Assembly (NCBI GenBank): GCA_026169375.1
Contig: JAPFCR010000016.1
Coordinates: forward strand, 1-58,141
Origin: Sporosarcina sp.
Lineage (GTDB): Bacteria > Bacillota > Bacilli > Bacillales_A > Planococcaceae
Direction of reading: 5' to 3'
DNA: 58,141 nt
Shown: positions 50,745-58,141 of the stretch, in pieces
Layout of the letters: each line of letters begins with the position of its first letter
Numbering within the stretch: the stretch's first letter is position 1
Program-made: the position numbers and the translations under genes
Notes under the pieces: model-generated
Databases searched by the model: none
What the model was told of the DNA's origin: nothing
The model's input: the letters and a program-made list of their open reading frames with translations, nothing else

Positions 50745-50788
50745 AAAAAAGATTGTCTCCGCCTGAATAACACGTAAGACAATCTTTT
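50745..50788 (-). terminator. Terminator after the F420-ligase-like gene
   Basis: On the minus strand AAAAGATTGTCT and AGACAATCTTT pair across an 18-nt loop and are followed by T residues. Confidence 0.85.
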
Positions 50789-50793
50789 GAAAA

Positions 50794-51984
50794 TTAATTT
50801 GTAAAGTTATCGAAGTACCCTTGGATAAAGACAATCGGTGTACCTTTATCGCCACTTCCAGATGTTAAGTCTGCTAAAGAACCAATTAAATCTGTCAGTT
50901 GACGAGGTGTTGTTCCTTGAGATTCAAGTGAACCGACTAAGTCTTCTTCTCTTGTATCCATGAACTCTGAAATTGCATCTTTTAAGGCATCTCCACGTAA
51001 ATGAGAGAAGTTATTATCCGCTAAATATTTTAATTTAATTTCATTTGGCGTACCGTGAAGACCCGGTGTATAAGCAGGTGAAACAACAGGGTCTGCTAGT
51101 TCCCAAATCTTACCGACGGGATCTTTAAATGCACCATCGCCGTAAACCATGACTTCAACTGTTTTACCTGTTTTTTCTTTTAACATTTTTTGAATGTTGT
51201 CTACGACAGGTTGACAGTCACGTGGGAATAGCTTCATGCCGTCATCAGTTGATGTGTTCGAACCAAGTAGGCCATATTCTTTGTTATAGCCACTGCCATC
51301 GATTGACTCTGTTAAAAAGTCATCTAAGCTATAAACTTTTTCTCCACCATTAGCTTTTAAAATTCTTTTTGTTCTTTCTCTTGAATGAACATCACAAGCG
51401 AGTATGCTCGTTGTGTAATTTAAAATTGTTTCAGGTTTGTTAGAGAAGATGACTTCACATTCAGTGTCAAATTCTGCTGCTAACGACTTATAATATTCAA
51501 TATAGTCAATGCCAGTGAAAGCATGTTTGTTAATCCCAAACGTATCCCGGAATTGTTTTTCAGTTAAGACATCCGTCCAAGGGTTAATACCTTTTTCATC
51601 GAGTGTGTCAAGATCCACTAAATGGTTCCCGACTTCATCGGAAGGATAGCTAAGCATAATCACAATCTTTCTCGTTCCTTTTGCGATACCACGCAGACAG
51701 TTTCCGAAACGGTTTCGACTTAAAATCGGAAAAATTACACCAACAGTATCGTCACCAAATTTAGCTTCAATATCTTTTGCAATGTGATCGATTGTTGCAT
51801 AATTTCCTTGCGCACGTGCAACGATAGACTCTGTAATGGCTACAATATCTTTATCGTTTATTTGTAAGTTTTCTACCTCAGATGCTTTAAGTACACTATC
51901 TACAACGATTTCTTCGACAGAGTCTCCTTCATTAATGATTGGACAACGAAGACCTCTCGCAACAGTTCCAACTACTCGTTCCAC
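50794..51984 (-). CDS. Coenzyme F420-0:L-glutamate ligase-like protein (CofE family)
   Basis: A 396-residue protein of the CofE-like family. The N-terminal segment GTVARGLRCPIINEGDSVEE and the nucleotide/metal region ITESIVARAQGNYATIDHIA are typical; CofE adds glutamates to coenzyme F420-0. This protein is longer than archaeal CofE (about 250) and has an extra C-terminal domain rich in DSTDDGMKLFP-type acidic loops. No F420 biosynthesis gene is visible nearby, and low-G+C Firmicutes generally do not make F420, so it may ligate another acceptor. GTG start, AAGGAGAG upstream. Divergent from a LysR regulator, which probably controls it. Confidence 0.75.
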   Translation of the reverse strand: MERVVGTVARGLRCPIINEGDSVEEIVVDSVLKASEVENLQINDKDIVAITESIVARAQGNYATIDHIAKDIEAKFGDDTVGVIFPILSRNRFGNCLRGIAKGTRKIVIMLSYPSDEVGNHLVDLDTLDEKGINPWTDVLTEKQFRDTFGINKHAFTGIDYIEYYKSLAAEFDTECEVIFSNKPETILNYTTSILACDVHSRERTKRILKANGGEKVYSLDDFLTESIDGSGYNKEYGLLGSNTSTDDGMKLFPRDCQPVVDNIQKMLKEKTGKTVEVMVYGDGAFKDPVGKIWELADPVVSPAYTPGLHGTPNEIKLKYLADNNFSHLRGDALKDAISEFMDTREEDLVGSLESQGTTPRQLTDLIGSLADLTSGSGDKGTPIVFIQGYFDNFTN

Positions 51985-52043
51985 TCTATTCTCTCCTTAA
52001 TACGTACAGAATTTATTTGAAAAAGTAACTCATATACTTGTAA

Positions 52044-52090
52044 TATACATCATGATAGTGATATAAGTAAAATTAATATATCAAATGATA
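52044..52090. promoter_or_regulatory. Candidate LysR operator region between the divergent genes
   Basis: TATCAAATGATA (52079-52090) is an inverted repeat with TATCA/TGATA arms. Two more TGATA copies lie at about 52053-52064. The 124-nt gap between the divergent CofE-like and lysR starts is where LysR proteins bind. Confidence 0.4.
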
Positions 52091-52108
52091 CATATAAGAG
52101 GTGCTTAT

Positions 52109-52996
52109 GTGGTAAGTAAACTAGATCATTATAAAATCTTTTGCCAAGTAGGTGAAAGTAAAAGCTTTTCCCAGGCGGCAAAAGCTTTGTACATGACACA
52201 ACCTGCTGTCAGCCAGGCGATTATGCAGCTAGAAAGAGAATTAGACATTCGGTTATTTCATCGAACGCCTAAAGGTGCATTTTTGACAGATGAAGGTCAT
52301 GTCTTATTTGAGTATGCGAGTTCCGCGTTAAATTTATTACAAGTTGGGGAAGAAAAAATTGGTGAATTTAAAAACTTAACAGCTGGCGAATTAAAAGTAG
52401 GTGTCGGGGATACGATTTCACGACATTTTTTGTTGCCTTATTTAGAACAGTTTCATAATCGTTATCCGAATGTGAAATTTAAAATTGAAAATGGAACAAC
52501 ACCTGAACTATGCGCTATGTTAAAAGCAGGCGAGGTCGATATTGGTGTTTGTAATTTTCCATTAGATGACCCAACTTTGACATTAAAAACGTTTATTAAT
52601 GTGCATGACATTTTTGTCTGCGGAGAAAAGTATAAACATATACTAGAAAATCCAATTACATACGACGAACTGATGAAGTATCCATTAATTTTTCTTGAAC
52701 CAAAATCAAATACGCGTCGCTATGTAGAAGACTATATTTTATCGAAAGGGACACAAATTGTTCCGGAGTTTGAATTAGGTTCACATGATCTCGTACTAGA
52801 GTTTGCGAAAAGTAATTTAGGGATTGCTTGCGTAACGAAAGAGTTTTCAGAAGACTACTTGAAAGATGATCTTGTGACAGAAGTAAAAGTTGTTGACCCA
52901 ATTCCAAAAAGGGAAATCGGCGTTTGTCATTTGAAAAGTGTACCTTTGTCATTAGCTGCTACTCGATTTGTCGAAATGATTGAAACGAATCGATGA
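52109..52996 (+). CDS. LysR-family transcriptional regulator
   Basis: A LysR-type regulator, 295 residues from a GTG preceded by GAGGTG; the frame opens at 52085. The N-terminal helix-turn-helix is SFSQAAKALYMTQPAVSQAIMQLERELDIRLF split over about 20-50. The effector domain (about 88-290) has GVGDTISRHFLLPYLEQFHNRYP and DIGVCNFP. It has a CysL/CbbR-like layout, but the effector is unknown. Divergent from the CofE-like gene, its likely target. Confidence 0.93.
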   Translation: MVSKLDHYKIFCQVGESKSFSQAAKALYMTQPAVSQAIMQLERELDIRLFHRTPKGAFLTDEGHVLFEYASSALNLLQVGEEKIGEFKNLTAGELKVGVGDTISRHFLLPYLEQFHNRYPNVKFKIENGTTPELCAMLKAGEVDIGVCNFPLDDPTLTLKTFINVHDIFVCGEKYKHILENPITYDELMKYPLIFLEPKSNTRRYVEDYILSKGTQIVPEFELGSHDLVLEFAKSNLGIACVTKEFSEDYLKDDLVTEVKVVDPIPKREIGVCHLKSVPLSLAATRFVEMIETNR

Positions 52997-53118
52997 ATTG
53001 TCTTTCAATGAAGAAGTAAATACAAGAAGTAGATTTTTTAAAAAGTCGATTACGTTTGAAGAAATTGACCAAAAGCAGTATCATAGTAGGGAACTATATA
53101 TAAAGTGAGGAATATGAA

Positions 53119-53715
53119 TTGGCTGAAAGAAAGTACGAAGAGATGCTGAATATTCGAACGACTGGTTTAAGAGAGTGGAGAAATGAAACGCATTACCATC
53201 GTTACGAAGCGACACCATATAAGGCATTGGACGAGCTTTTTAAAGTTTATAAACTACAAAAAGATGATGAAGTAGTGGATTTTGGTTGCGGACGAGGGAG
53301 AGTTTCGTTTTATATTCATAATCGCTTTAAAATCCCGGTTACTGGGGTAGAAGTCAATGATCAAACTTTTGATGAAGCACTAGATAATAAAAGAAGCTAT
53401 CGATATCTGGCAAGTGATATAGAAGCACCCATTCGATTTAATTTTGCGCTTGCTGAACAATTTGAAATAGAAGAAACAGATACAGTTTTTTACTTTTTCA
53501 ATCCGTTTTCGGTTGATATTTTTAAGCAAGTTGTTCATAATATTTTAAAATCAGTAGAAGAAAATGAGCGCTCAATCGATTTAATATTATATTATCCGAC
53601 GGGTAGTTATAAAAGGTTTATGGCAGATCACACGCCTTTCAAATTAATAAATAAAGTAAGGGTGCCAGATGCACAAGATAAAAAAGAGAAGTTCTTAGTT
53701 TATCGTTTAGCATGA
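53119..53715 (+). CDS. Class I SAM-dependent methyltransferase
   Basis: A 198-residue methyltransferase. Motif I is EVVDFGCGRGRVSFYI (about 52-67), the acidic residue of motif II is in TGVEVND (about 75), and FYFFNPFSVDIF (about 116) resembles the N-P-P/F-type catalytic motif of amino- or N6-modifying enzymes. The substrate is unknown. Starts at a TTG with GTGAGG upstream. Convergent with the CBS-domain gene and sharing a terminator with it. Confidence 0.85.
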   Translation: MAERKYEEMLNIRTTGLREWRNETHYHRYEATPYKALDELFKVYKLQKDDEVVDFGCGRGRVSFYIHNRFKIPVTGVEVNDQTFDEALDNKRSYRYLASDIEAPIRFNFALAEQFEIEETDTVFYFFNPFSVDIFKQVVHNILKSVEENERSIDLILYYPTGSYKRFMADHTPFKLINKVRVPDAQDKKEKFLVYRLA

Positions 53716-53716
53716 A

Positions 53717-53768
53717 AAAAGGTTGTCGCAGAAAATCAGTCTTCATTGACTTTCTGGACAACCTTTTA
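53717..53768. terminator. Bidirectional terminator between methyltransferase and CBS-domain genes
   Basis: AAAAGGTTGTC and GACAACCTTTT form the outer stem; AGAAA/TTTCT and AGTC/GACT extend it inside. Runs of A and T flank both sides. Confidence 0.87.
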
Positions 53769-53774
53769 TTGTTC

Positions 53775-54407
53775 TTATGTTAATTCATCTAAGTATTCCA
53801 GGTGTAAGACTCGGAATCCATTATTCTCAAGTTTTTCTTGAATGTTTTTAATTTCTGCTTCAGACTTGCCCTTTTCTAATGTGATGACAACTCTTCGGGC
53901 AACTACTGAACCGCTATCAAGCGTAAACATGCCTTCAATATTTTCTCCGCGTAATACTCTTGTTAATTTTTCGATCATCCCTTTAGCTTCGATTGAAGAA
54001 AGTGTTAAGCTAACGCCGCCTGTGTGTAAACCGAATGCGTCTTCCAGTACACTTTCGACTTTGTTATGCGTTAAAATACCAATGAGCTTTTCATTTTCTA
54101 CAACACTAATAAAAGGGAGCGCTTTAATCTTTACGAGTGCGTTTAAAAAAGGTGTTCTTTGTCGGATGAATAAATCTTTATGCTGGAGTAGGTGATCAAT
54201 ATTTTCTTTTTCAGCACCATCATTTTCATAAAGATCTTCCATCACATGCACTTTATAAATCATTCCTTGGTAGTTGCCTTGTTCATCAACAACAGGAATA
54301 CAACGATAGCCACTTTCTTTTAAAATATCATAAACTTCTTGAACCCCTCGATTATTTTGAGTAACAACCACATCATTTAACTCTAAATATAAATCTCTCA
54401 CAAACAT
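53775..54407 (-). CDS. cbpA: CBS-ACT domain protein, probable c-di-AMP-binding CbpA
   Basis: A 210-residue soluble protein with two CBS motifs (about 1-55 and 70-125) and a C-terminal ACT-like domain (about 130-208). CBS phrases are ESGYRCIPVVDEQGNYQGMI and PFISVVENEKLIGILTHNKV. The layout equals AcuB and Listeria CbpA; the sequence pattern seems closer to CbpA, a cyclic di-AMP-binding protein, though AcuB-like cannot be excluded. It could report the c-di-AMP levels set by GdpP, encoded 23 kb away. GAGAGGG precedes the ATG. Confidence 0.7.
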   Translation of the reverse strand: MFVRDLYLELNDVVVTQNNRGVQEVYDILKESGYRCIPVVDEQGNYQGMIYKVHVMEDLYENDGAEKENIDHLLQHKDLFIRQRTPFLNALVKIKALPFISVVENEKLIGILTHNKVESVLEDAFGLHTGGVSLTLSSIEAKGMIEKLTRVLRGENIEGMFTLDSGSVVARRVVITLEKGKSEAEIKNIQEKLENNGFRVLHLEYLDELT

Positions 54408-54516
54408 AAAAAATCCCTCTCTTTCAATCCGTTAATTTTTCAATCGTAAATACAATATAGCATGAAATTGTCGCCAGTATTTCATTTGAAAAAATAAGTA
54501 TAGTAACACATCAAAA

Positions 54517-55038
54517 TTATGTTAGATGCATCGTTGTGATACAAGTATGATCTCCTTCGAATGTAGAGATATCTGATTCAACCGTTTTATCGTCATATTC
54601 GATTTGAACTTGGAAGTTTTGATCTCTCGGTAACCATAAGTCAATAAATCCATTTCTTAAAGATGTGATTTTTTCATCGACAACTGTGTTACCGTCTTCG
54701 TCTAAAATGAGTACGTCGAAGTCTTGTTCTACTAGCTCTCCTTGGCAGCCTGTTAAACTATGAATCGCACATTCATGCGTATATTCAACGAACGGTGCAA
54801 TTGAAACAAAGAATTCATCTTCCGGTAGGTTTAACCGTGTTTCTTTACCATTTTCATTCACGATGAGTTCATGTGATGTAATCGATGCCATGACAGCATC
54901 ATCAAAGCTTCCAACACTATACTCGTGAACTTTCTCTTTGATATCCTCATCATCACTTTTAGAAGTTGTTTCATTATTACAAGCAACTAATGTGAATGTA
55001 AAAACAAGTGTGAAAGTGAACAGAATCCATTTCTTCAT
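54517..55038 (-). CDS. cueP: CueP-family copper-binding lipoprotein
   Basis: A 173-residue lipoprotein. The signal peptide ends in the lipobox LVAC (FTFTLVAC, Cys about 20). The CueP core follows: SITSHELIVNENGKETRLNL, the metal-binding THECAIHSLTGCQGEL with two cysteines and a histidine (about 90-104), the LWLPRDQNFQV segment, and the final CITTMHL with the third cysteine. Salmonella CueP is a periplasmic copper chaperone/store; here the protein would be anchored on the outer face of the membrane. AGGAG precedes the ATG. Confidence 0.85.
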   Translation of the reverse strand: MKKWILFTFTLVFTFTLVACNNETTSKSDDEDIKEKVHEYSVGSFDDAVMASITSHELIVNENGKETRLNLPEDEFFVSIAPFVEYTHECAIHSLTGCQGELVEQDFDVLILDEDGNTVVDEKITSLRNGFIDLWLPRDQNFQVQIEYDDKTVESDISTFEGDHTCITTMHLT

Positions 55039-55074
55039 TTTCTAATTCGCTCCTATACTATTTATATTTTAATT

Positions 55075-55090
55075 TTACCATAAAAGGTAA
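55075..55090. promoter_or_regulatory. Inverted repeat upstream of cueP
   Basis: TTACC-ATAAAA-GGTAA lies 37 nt upstream of the cueP start. It overlaps the expected promoter and could be the operator of a metal-responsive regulator; it does not match CsoR or CopY sites that I know. Confidence 0.3.
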
Positions 55091-55285
55091 GAAATAGTTG
55101 ACGTTCACCGAATCAGGATTGTCGATTTTAAGAACTTATTACGATAAGTAAAAAACATCAACAGGACATATGCTCCCAAATCATCTGTCCAACGCTGAGG
55201 GAGTATTTGCATTTTAATTTATATGTGATAAGCTTTAGTAGATTTTAGTGCTGAATCTTCAGTACTTTCCAGTAATTGAATATGT

Positions 55286-55372
55286 CTGCTGGGGGGGCCT
55301 TTATAGGCTGAGACGCATCTTTGATGTAAACCCTTTGAACCTGATCTAGTTAACACTAGCGTAGGAAAGCAG
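55286..55372 (+). ncRNA. TPP riboswitch (THI box)
   Basis: CTGCT (55286-55290) and AGCAG (55368-55372) form P1. Between them are GGGGGGGCC, the CTGAGA pyrimidine-sensor loop (55309-55314), and ACCCTTTGAACCTGATCTAG with the TAACACTAGCGTAGG pyrophosphate-sensor helices. This is a full thiamin pyrophosphate aptamer. It precedes the thiDME operon. Confidence 0.96.
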
Positions 55373-55414
55373 CTGAACCACTACAAGCAAGCTATTTCAT
55401 TGTGTAGTCAACAG

Positions 55415-55443
55415 CCGCTTTCCATCCAAGGAAGGCGGTTTTT
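55415..55443 (+). terminator. Riboswitch expression-platform terminator
   Basis: CCGCTTTCC and GGAAGGCGG (one G-U pair) with a 6-nt loop and a T-run, 43 nt after the aptamer. It suggests that TPP binding causes early termination of the thi operon. The 195 nt from here to thiD show no gene. Confidence 0.85.
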
Positions 55444-55638
55444 AGTATGTCAAAAAATTAAATATATAATGGGAGATTAAGATGATTGGAATGAGAATCA
55501 GTTTCTAAATTAGTAGAAGAACGTCGGGCTAGCACAAATAGAGAAGTATTTCGAAATGACATCGAGATACGAATATCTATTTTGGGATATGAACTATAAA
55601 CAGGAAAAATGGCCAATTTAATATCGGAGGTTATTCTT

Positions 55639-56448
55639 ATGAAAACAGCACTAACAATCGCAGGATCTGATTCTGGCGGCGGAGCGGGTATTCAAGCGGA
55701 TATAAAAGCGATGTCTGCCTTAGGTGTATTTGGTATGTCTGTAATTACAGCTGTAACAGCACAAAACACTCATGAAATTCGTTCCGTTCAAAATATTGAT
55801 CTTGCGATAATTCAAGATCAAATCGAAGCAGTTTTTGATGATATACAAGTGGATGCAGTTAAAATTGGGATGCTTGCGAATGCTGAAACGATCAATGTGG
55901 TTGCAAAGTCTCTACAGAAATACAAGCCTAAACATATCGTAGTGGATCCGGTAATGATTTCAAAAGGAGGGCATCATTTATTGCAAGAGTCAGCAGTAAA
56001 TGCATTAGTAAACAAACTACTCCCGTTAGCAACGCTAATCACACCTAATATTCCTGAGACAGAAGCATTGCTAGGAAAGTCAGTTCAAACTCAAGATGAG
56101 ATGTACAATGCATGTATCCAATTAAAAGAAATGGGGCCCGGAGCAGTGCTTATTAAAGGTGGCCATTTAACCGGTGATTCCGATGACCTTTACTATGATG
56201 GCGAGGACTTCCACTGGTTAAAAGCAAAACGAATTAAAACAAAAAATACGCATGGTACAGGCTGTACATTATCATCTGCAATTGCAGCAAATCTTGCAAA
56301 AAGCACAACAATGCTTGAGGCTGTAACGTTGGCAAAAAAATATATAACGACAGCAATTACACATAGTTTAAAATTAGGTTCGGGACATGGACCGACGAAT
56401 CATTTTTATGATTTATATGAGAAAGCGAACGGGGAAAGAACGAGATGA
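55639..56448 (+). CDS. thiD: Hydroxymethylpyrimidine (phosphate) kinase ThiD
   Basis: ThiD, 269 residues, a ribokinase-family enzyme phosphorylating HMP and HMP-phosphate to HMP pyrophosphate. The N-terminal substrate motif is IAGSDSGGGAGIQAD; ATP-site and catalytic segments are VVDPVMISKGG and THGTGCTLSSAIAANLA. The frame starts at 55609, but GGAGG fits the ATG at 55639. It overlaps thiM by 4 nt and stands under the TPP riboswitch. Confidence 0.95.
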   Translation: MKTALTIAGSDSGGGAGIQADIKAMSALGVFGMSVITAVTAQNTHEIRSVQNIDLAIIQDQIEAVFDDIQVDAVKIGMLANAETINVVAKSLQKYKPKHIVVDPVMISKGGHHLLQESAVNALVNKLLPLATLITPNIPETEALLGKSVQTQDEMYNACIQLKEMGPGAVLIKGGHLTGDSDDLYYDGEDFHWLKAKRIKTKNTHGTGCTLSSAIAANLAKSTTMLEAVTLAKKYITTAITHSLKLGSGHGPTNHFYDLYEKANGERTR

Positions 56449-57254
56449 ACAAGGAGAAAATCATAGCTCTTTATTCAACTATCCGTAAGATAAATCCTCT
56501 GGTTCACCATATTACGAACGTAGTTACCGTCAATGATTGTGCGAATGTGACACTTGCAGTCGGTGCGTCGCCTGTGATGGCAACAAGTATAAAAGAGGTA
56601 GAGGAAATGGTGCAATTAGCGAATGCACTTGTTATTAATATTGGAACGATTCAAGCTGATGGTTTTAAGGCAATGGTTTTAGCAGCTAAAACAGCAAATA
56701 AGGAAAAAATTCCCGTTATTTTGGATCCAGTCGGAGTTGGTGCAACATCATTTCGTAAAGAGAAGGCGAAGGAGTTACTTCAACAAGTGGATGTTGCGGT
56801 TATTCGTGGCAATGCGAGTGAGATAGATTCGTTAATTGGCGGTGCTTCCAAGACGCGAGGAGTAGATGAAGGTGACATTACACTAACAAGGAAAGAACTT
56901 GCTGTAAAAGCAGCAAATCTTTTTTCTTGCGTAGTTGTCGTAAGCGGCAAGGTAGATACGGTTTCAAATGGTAAGGAAACGATTCAAATCGAGAATGGGG
57001 ACATTTGGTTGAAAAGCATTACTGGCACTGGCTGTATGACTGCTTCATTAATCGGATGTTTTGTTGGAACAACGGATAACCACTTTTTAGCTAGTATTGC
57101 TGGGATGTCTTTGATGAGTCTGGCTGGCGAAAGAGCAAAAGGAAATCTTCAAGAAGGCGAAGGTATTGGCATGTATAAAGTTCGATTAATGGATGAAATT
57201 TTCAATATGAACGGAGATACTTGGAAGGAAGAGGTGCGTCTACTTGAATCTTGA
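56445..57254 (+). CDS. thiM: Hydroxyethylthiazole kinase ThiM
   Basis: ThiM, 269 residues, salvages the thiazole moiety by phosphorylating 4-methyl-5-hydroxyethylthiazole. Typical segments are NPLVHHITNVVTVNDCAN, GASPVMATS, VILDPVGVGAT, IRGNASEI and the catalytic GTGCMTASLIG. It overlaps thiD by 4 nt and thiE by 11 nt, so the operon is tightly coupled. Confidence 0.95.
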   Translation: MNKEKIIALYSTIRKINPLVHHITNVVTVNDCANVTLAVGASPVMATSIKEVEEMVQLANALVINIGTIQADGFKAMVLAAKTANKEKIPVILDPVGVGATSFRKEKAKELLQQVDVAVIRGNASEIDSLIGGASKTRGVDEGDITLTRKELAVKAANLFSCVVVVSGKVDTVSNGKETIQIENGDIWLKSITGTGCMTASLIGCFVGTTDNHFLASIAGMSLMSLAGERAKGNLQEGEGIGMYKVRLMDEIFNMNGDTWKEEVRLLES

Positions 57255-57858
57255 TTTGACACTTTATTTTGTTACGGATGAGGCGACTCCATTAGAAGCG
57301 TTGCTGACAATTGTAGAGAAAGCAATTGAAGGTGGCGTTACTCTTGTTCAGCTTCGAGAAAAAAGTAGTGATGGCAATGTTTTTTATGAAAAAGCAAAAG
57401 CATTGAAAGAACTACTTGATCGGTATGATGTTCCACTCATTATTAACGATCGTGTCGACGTTGCACTTGCAGTGGGCGCAGCTGGTGTGCACATTGGACA
57501 AAGTGATTTGCCACTTCACACGGTTAAAAACATTTTGCCTCAGTCGATGATTGTTGGCGTTTCGGTTTCGACAGTGGAAGAAGCATTGCTGGCGGAAGAA
57601 ACAGGTGCAAGTTATTTAGGAGTAGGTGCAGCATTTCCAACGGGGACAAAAAAGGATGCAAAAGTTCTGCCCGCCGGGATGTTCGAAAAAATTACACAAT
57701 CCGTTTCGATACCATCCGTGGCGATTGGAGGAATTACACTCGAAAACATCGAATCATTACGGAATGCAGGGATAGCTGGCGTTGCTATTGTATCTGCATT
57801 AATGCAAGCTGAAAATCCTACTCAAATTGCTCGGGAATTTTTTTTGAAATGGAAATAA
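57244..57858 (+). CDS. thiE: Thiamine phosphate synthase ThiE
   Basis: ThiE, 204 residues, couples HMP pyrophosphate and thiazole phosphate to thiamine phosphate. TIM-barrel motifs are TLVQLREKSSDG, PLIINDRVDVALAVGAAGVHIGQSDLP, GVGAAFPTGTKKDA and VAIGGITLENI. It starts at a TTG with GAGGTG upstream inside thiM. Last gene of the operon; no thiC or thiazole-synthesis gene is in this stretch. Confidence 0.95.
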   Translation: MNLDLTLYFVTDEATPLEALLTIVEKAIEGGVTLVQLREKSSDGNVFYEKAKALKELLDRYDVPLIINDRVDVALAVGAAGVHIGQSDLPLHTVKNILPQSMIVGVSVSTVEEALLAEETGASYLGVGAAFPTGTKKDAKVLPAGMFEKITQSVSIPSVAIGGITLENIESLRNAGIAGVAIVSALMQAENPTQIAREFFLKWK

Positions 57859-57962
57859 GTATGTGCTATTGATCGTAAGATGAATAAAAACCATTCATAT
57901 ATTATTGTACCAATAGATGAACGGCTCTTGATTATTAATTTACAATTGGTGTATTGATTCGA

Positions 57963-58005
57963 AAAAAGTCTGTTGTTACTCGTTTCGAGTAACAACAGAC
58001 TTTTT
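57963..58005 (+). terminator. Intrinsic terminator after thiE, target of the group II intron
   Basis: A 20-bp perfect stem, AAAAAGTCTGTTGTTACTCG with its complement, closes a 3-nt loop and ends in TTTTT. It is 105 nt past thiE. The intron begins 2 nt after its last T. Confidence 0.92.
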
Positions 58006-58007
58006 AA

Positions 58008-58141
58008 GTGTGCCCTGCATGGGTAAATACTCGGCGGTGAAAGTCCGCTACAGGCTTGGCAGTAGGAACTGTTAGCGAAAGACAAGGTGGCTATCGTGAG
58101 GTAGTGGCTGAAGGAAGTCGGACGCAAAATCCCGAACTGAC
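58008..58141 (+). mobile_element. Group II intron 5' end, class-C-like (cut by the window)
   Basis: The element starts GTGTGCCCTGCATGGGT, matching the GUGYG 5' boundary and the B. halodurans-type start. Domain I landmarks follow: GGTGAAAGTCC (58036-58046), ACAAGGTGGCT, and GGCTGAAGGAAGTCGGACGC near the end. The 134 nt here are the first part of domain I; any reverse transcriptase would lie beyond the window. It sits directly behind an intrinsic terminator, the known target preference of class C introns. Confidence 0.88.

Noticed and set aside
57822..58127. 101-codon minus-strand frame at the right edge
   Set aside because: It spans the thiE 3' end, the terminator stem and the intron RNA, and has no ribosome site or family pattern.
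58008..58141. Cobalamin riboswitch
   Set aside because: GGTGAAAGTCC looked suggestive, but there is no B12-box and the GTGTG start, GAAGGAAG motif and position after a terminator fit a group II intron much better.

Overview
The window looks like the replication-origin region of a low-G+C, endospore-forming Bacillales chromosome. Gene order around dnaA, the parS/Spo0J/Noc system, bacillus-type intrinsic terminators and AGGAGG ribosome sites all fit. The set HD-GYP gene next to gyrA, a CbpA-like protein, an F420-ligase-like gene and no purA after the replicative helicase suggests Planococcaceae/Caryophanaceae (Sporosarcina/Lysinibacillus-like). That family call is an inference from synteny; no search was run. 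YyaC implies spore formation.

Layout. Positions 1-622 hold the first bases of a 16S rRNA gene (minus strand) with its leader and two promoters. Positions 623-11578 (all minus) run, in transcription order, dnaA, dnaN, yaaA, recF, gyrB, gyrA, a truncated sortase-like gene and a degenerate HD-GYP gene. oriC is bipartite: a DnaA-box array between dnaA and rpmH (11579-11940), and the unwinding site with DnaA-trios between dnaA and dnaN. Rightward from oriC (plus) come rpmH, rnpA, yidC, jag, mnmE, mnmG, rsmG, noc, soj, spo0J, a DUF554 membrane protein, yyaC (minus), an MscS channel, a DUF951 protein, ychF, a DUF3267 protein (minus), rpsF-ssb-rpsR, yybS-gdpP-rplI-dnaB, an LysM/G5/M23 wall hydrolase, the walRK-yycHIJ operon, htrA and rlmH. 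Nearly all core genes point away from the origin.

From about 42.9 kb the content becomes accessory: a Dus enzyme, a MarR-regulated RND exporter with an acidic tail, a Nudix hydrolase, a 53-residue orphan protein, a PgeF paralogue with a GNAT partner, an F420-ligase-like gene divergent from a LysR regulator, a methyltransferase, a CBS-domain c-di-AMP-binding-type protein, a CueP-type copper lipoprotein and a TPP-riboswitch-controlled thiDME salvage operon. The window ends in the 5' end of a group II intron lying just after an intrinsic terminator.

The strongest non-routine signals are DnaA-box clusters outside oriC (upstream of rlmH and mnmE), the terminator-associated class-C-like group II intron, a structured 425-bp gyrB-recF gap with a plus-strand terminator and mutually exclusive stems, a sortase lacking its anchor, an HD-GYP protein lacking the HD histidine, and a probable gene remnant between marR and the Nudix gene. 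I did not find a clearly new multi-gene system; the gyrB-recF element and the F420-ligase/LysR pair are the best candidates for undescribed biology.
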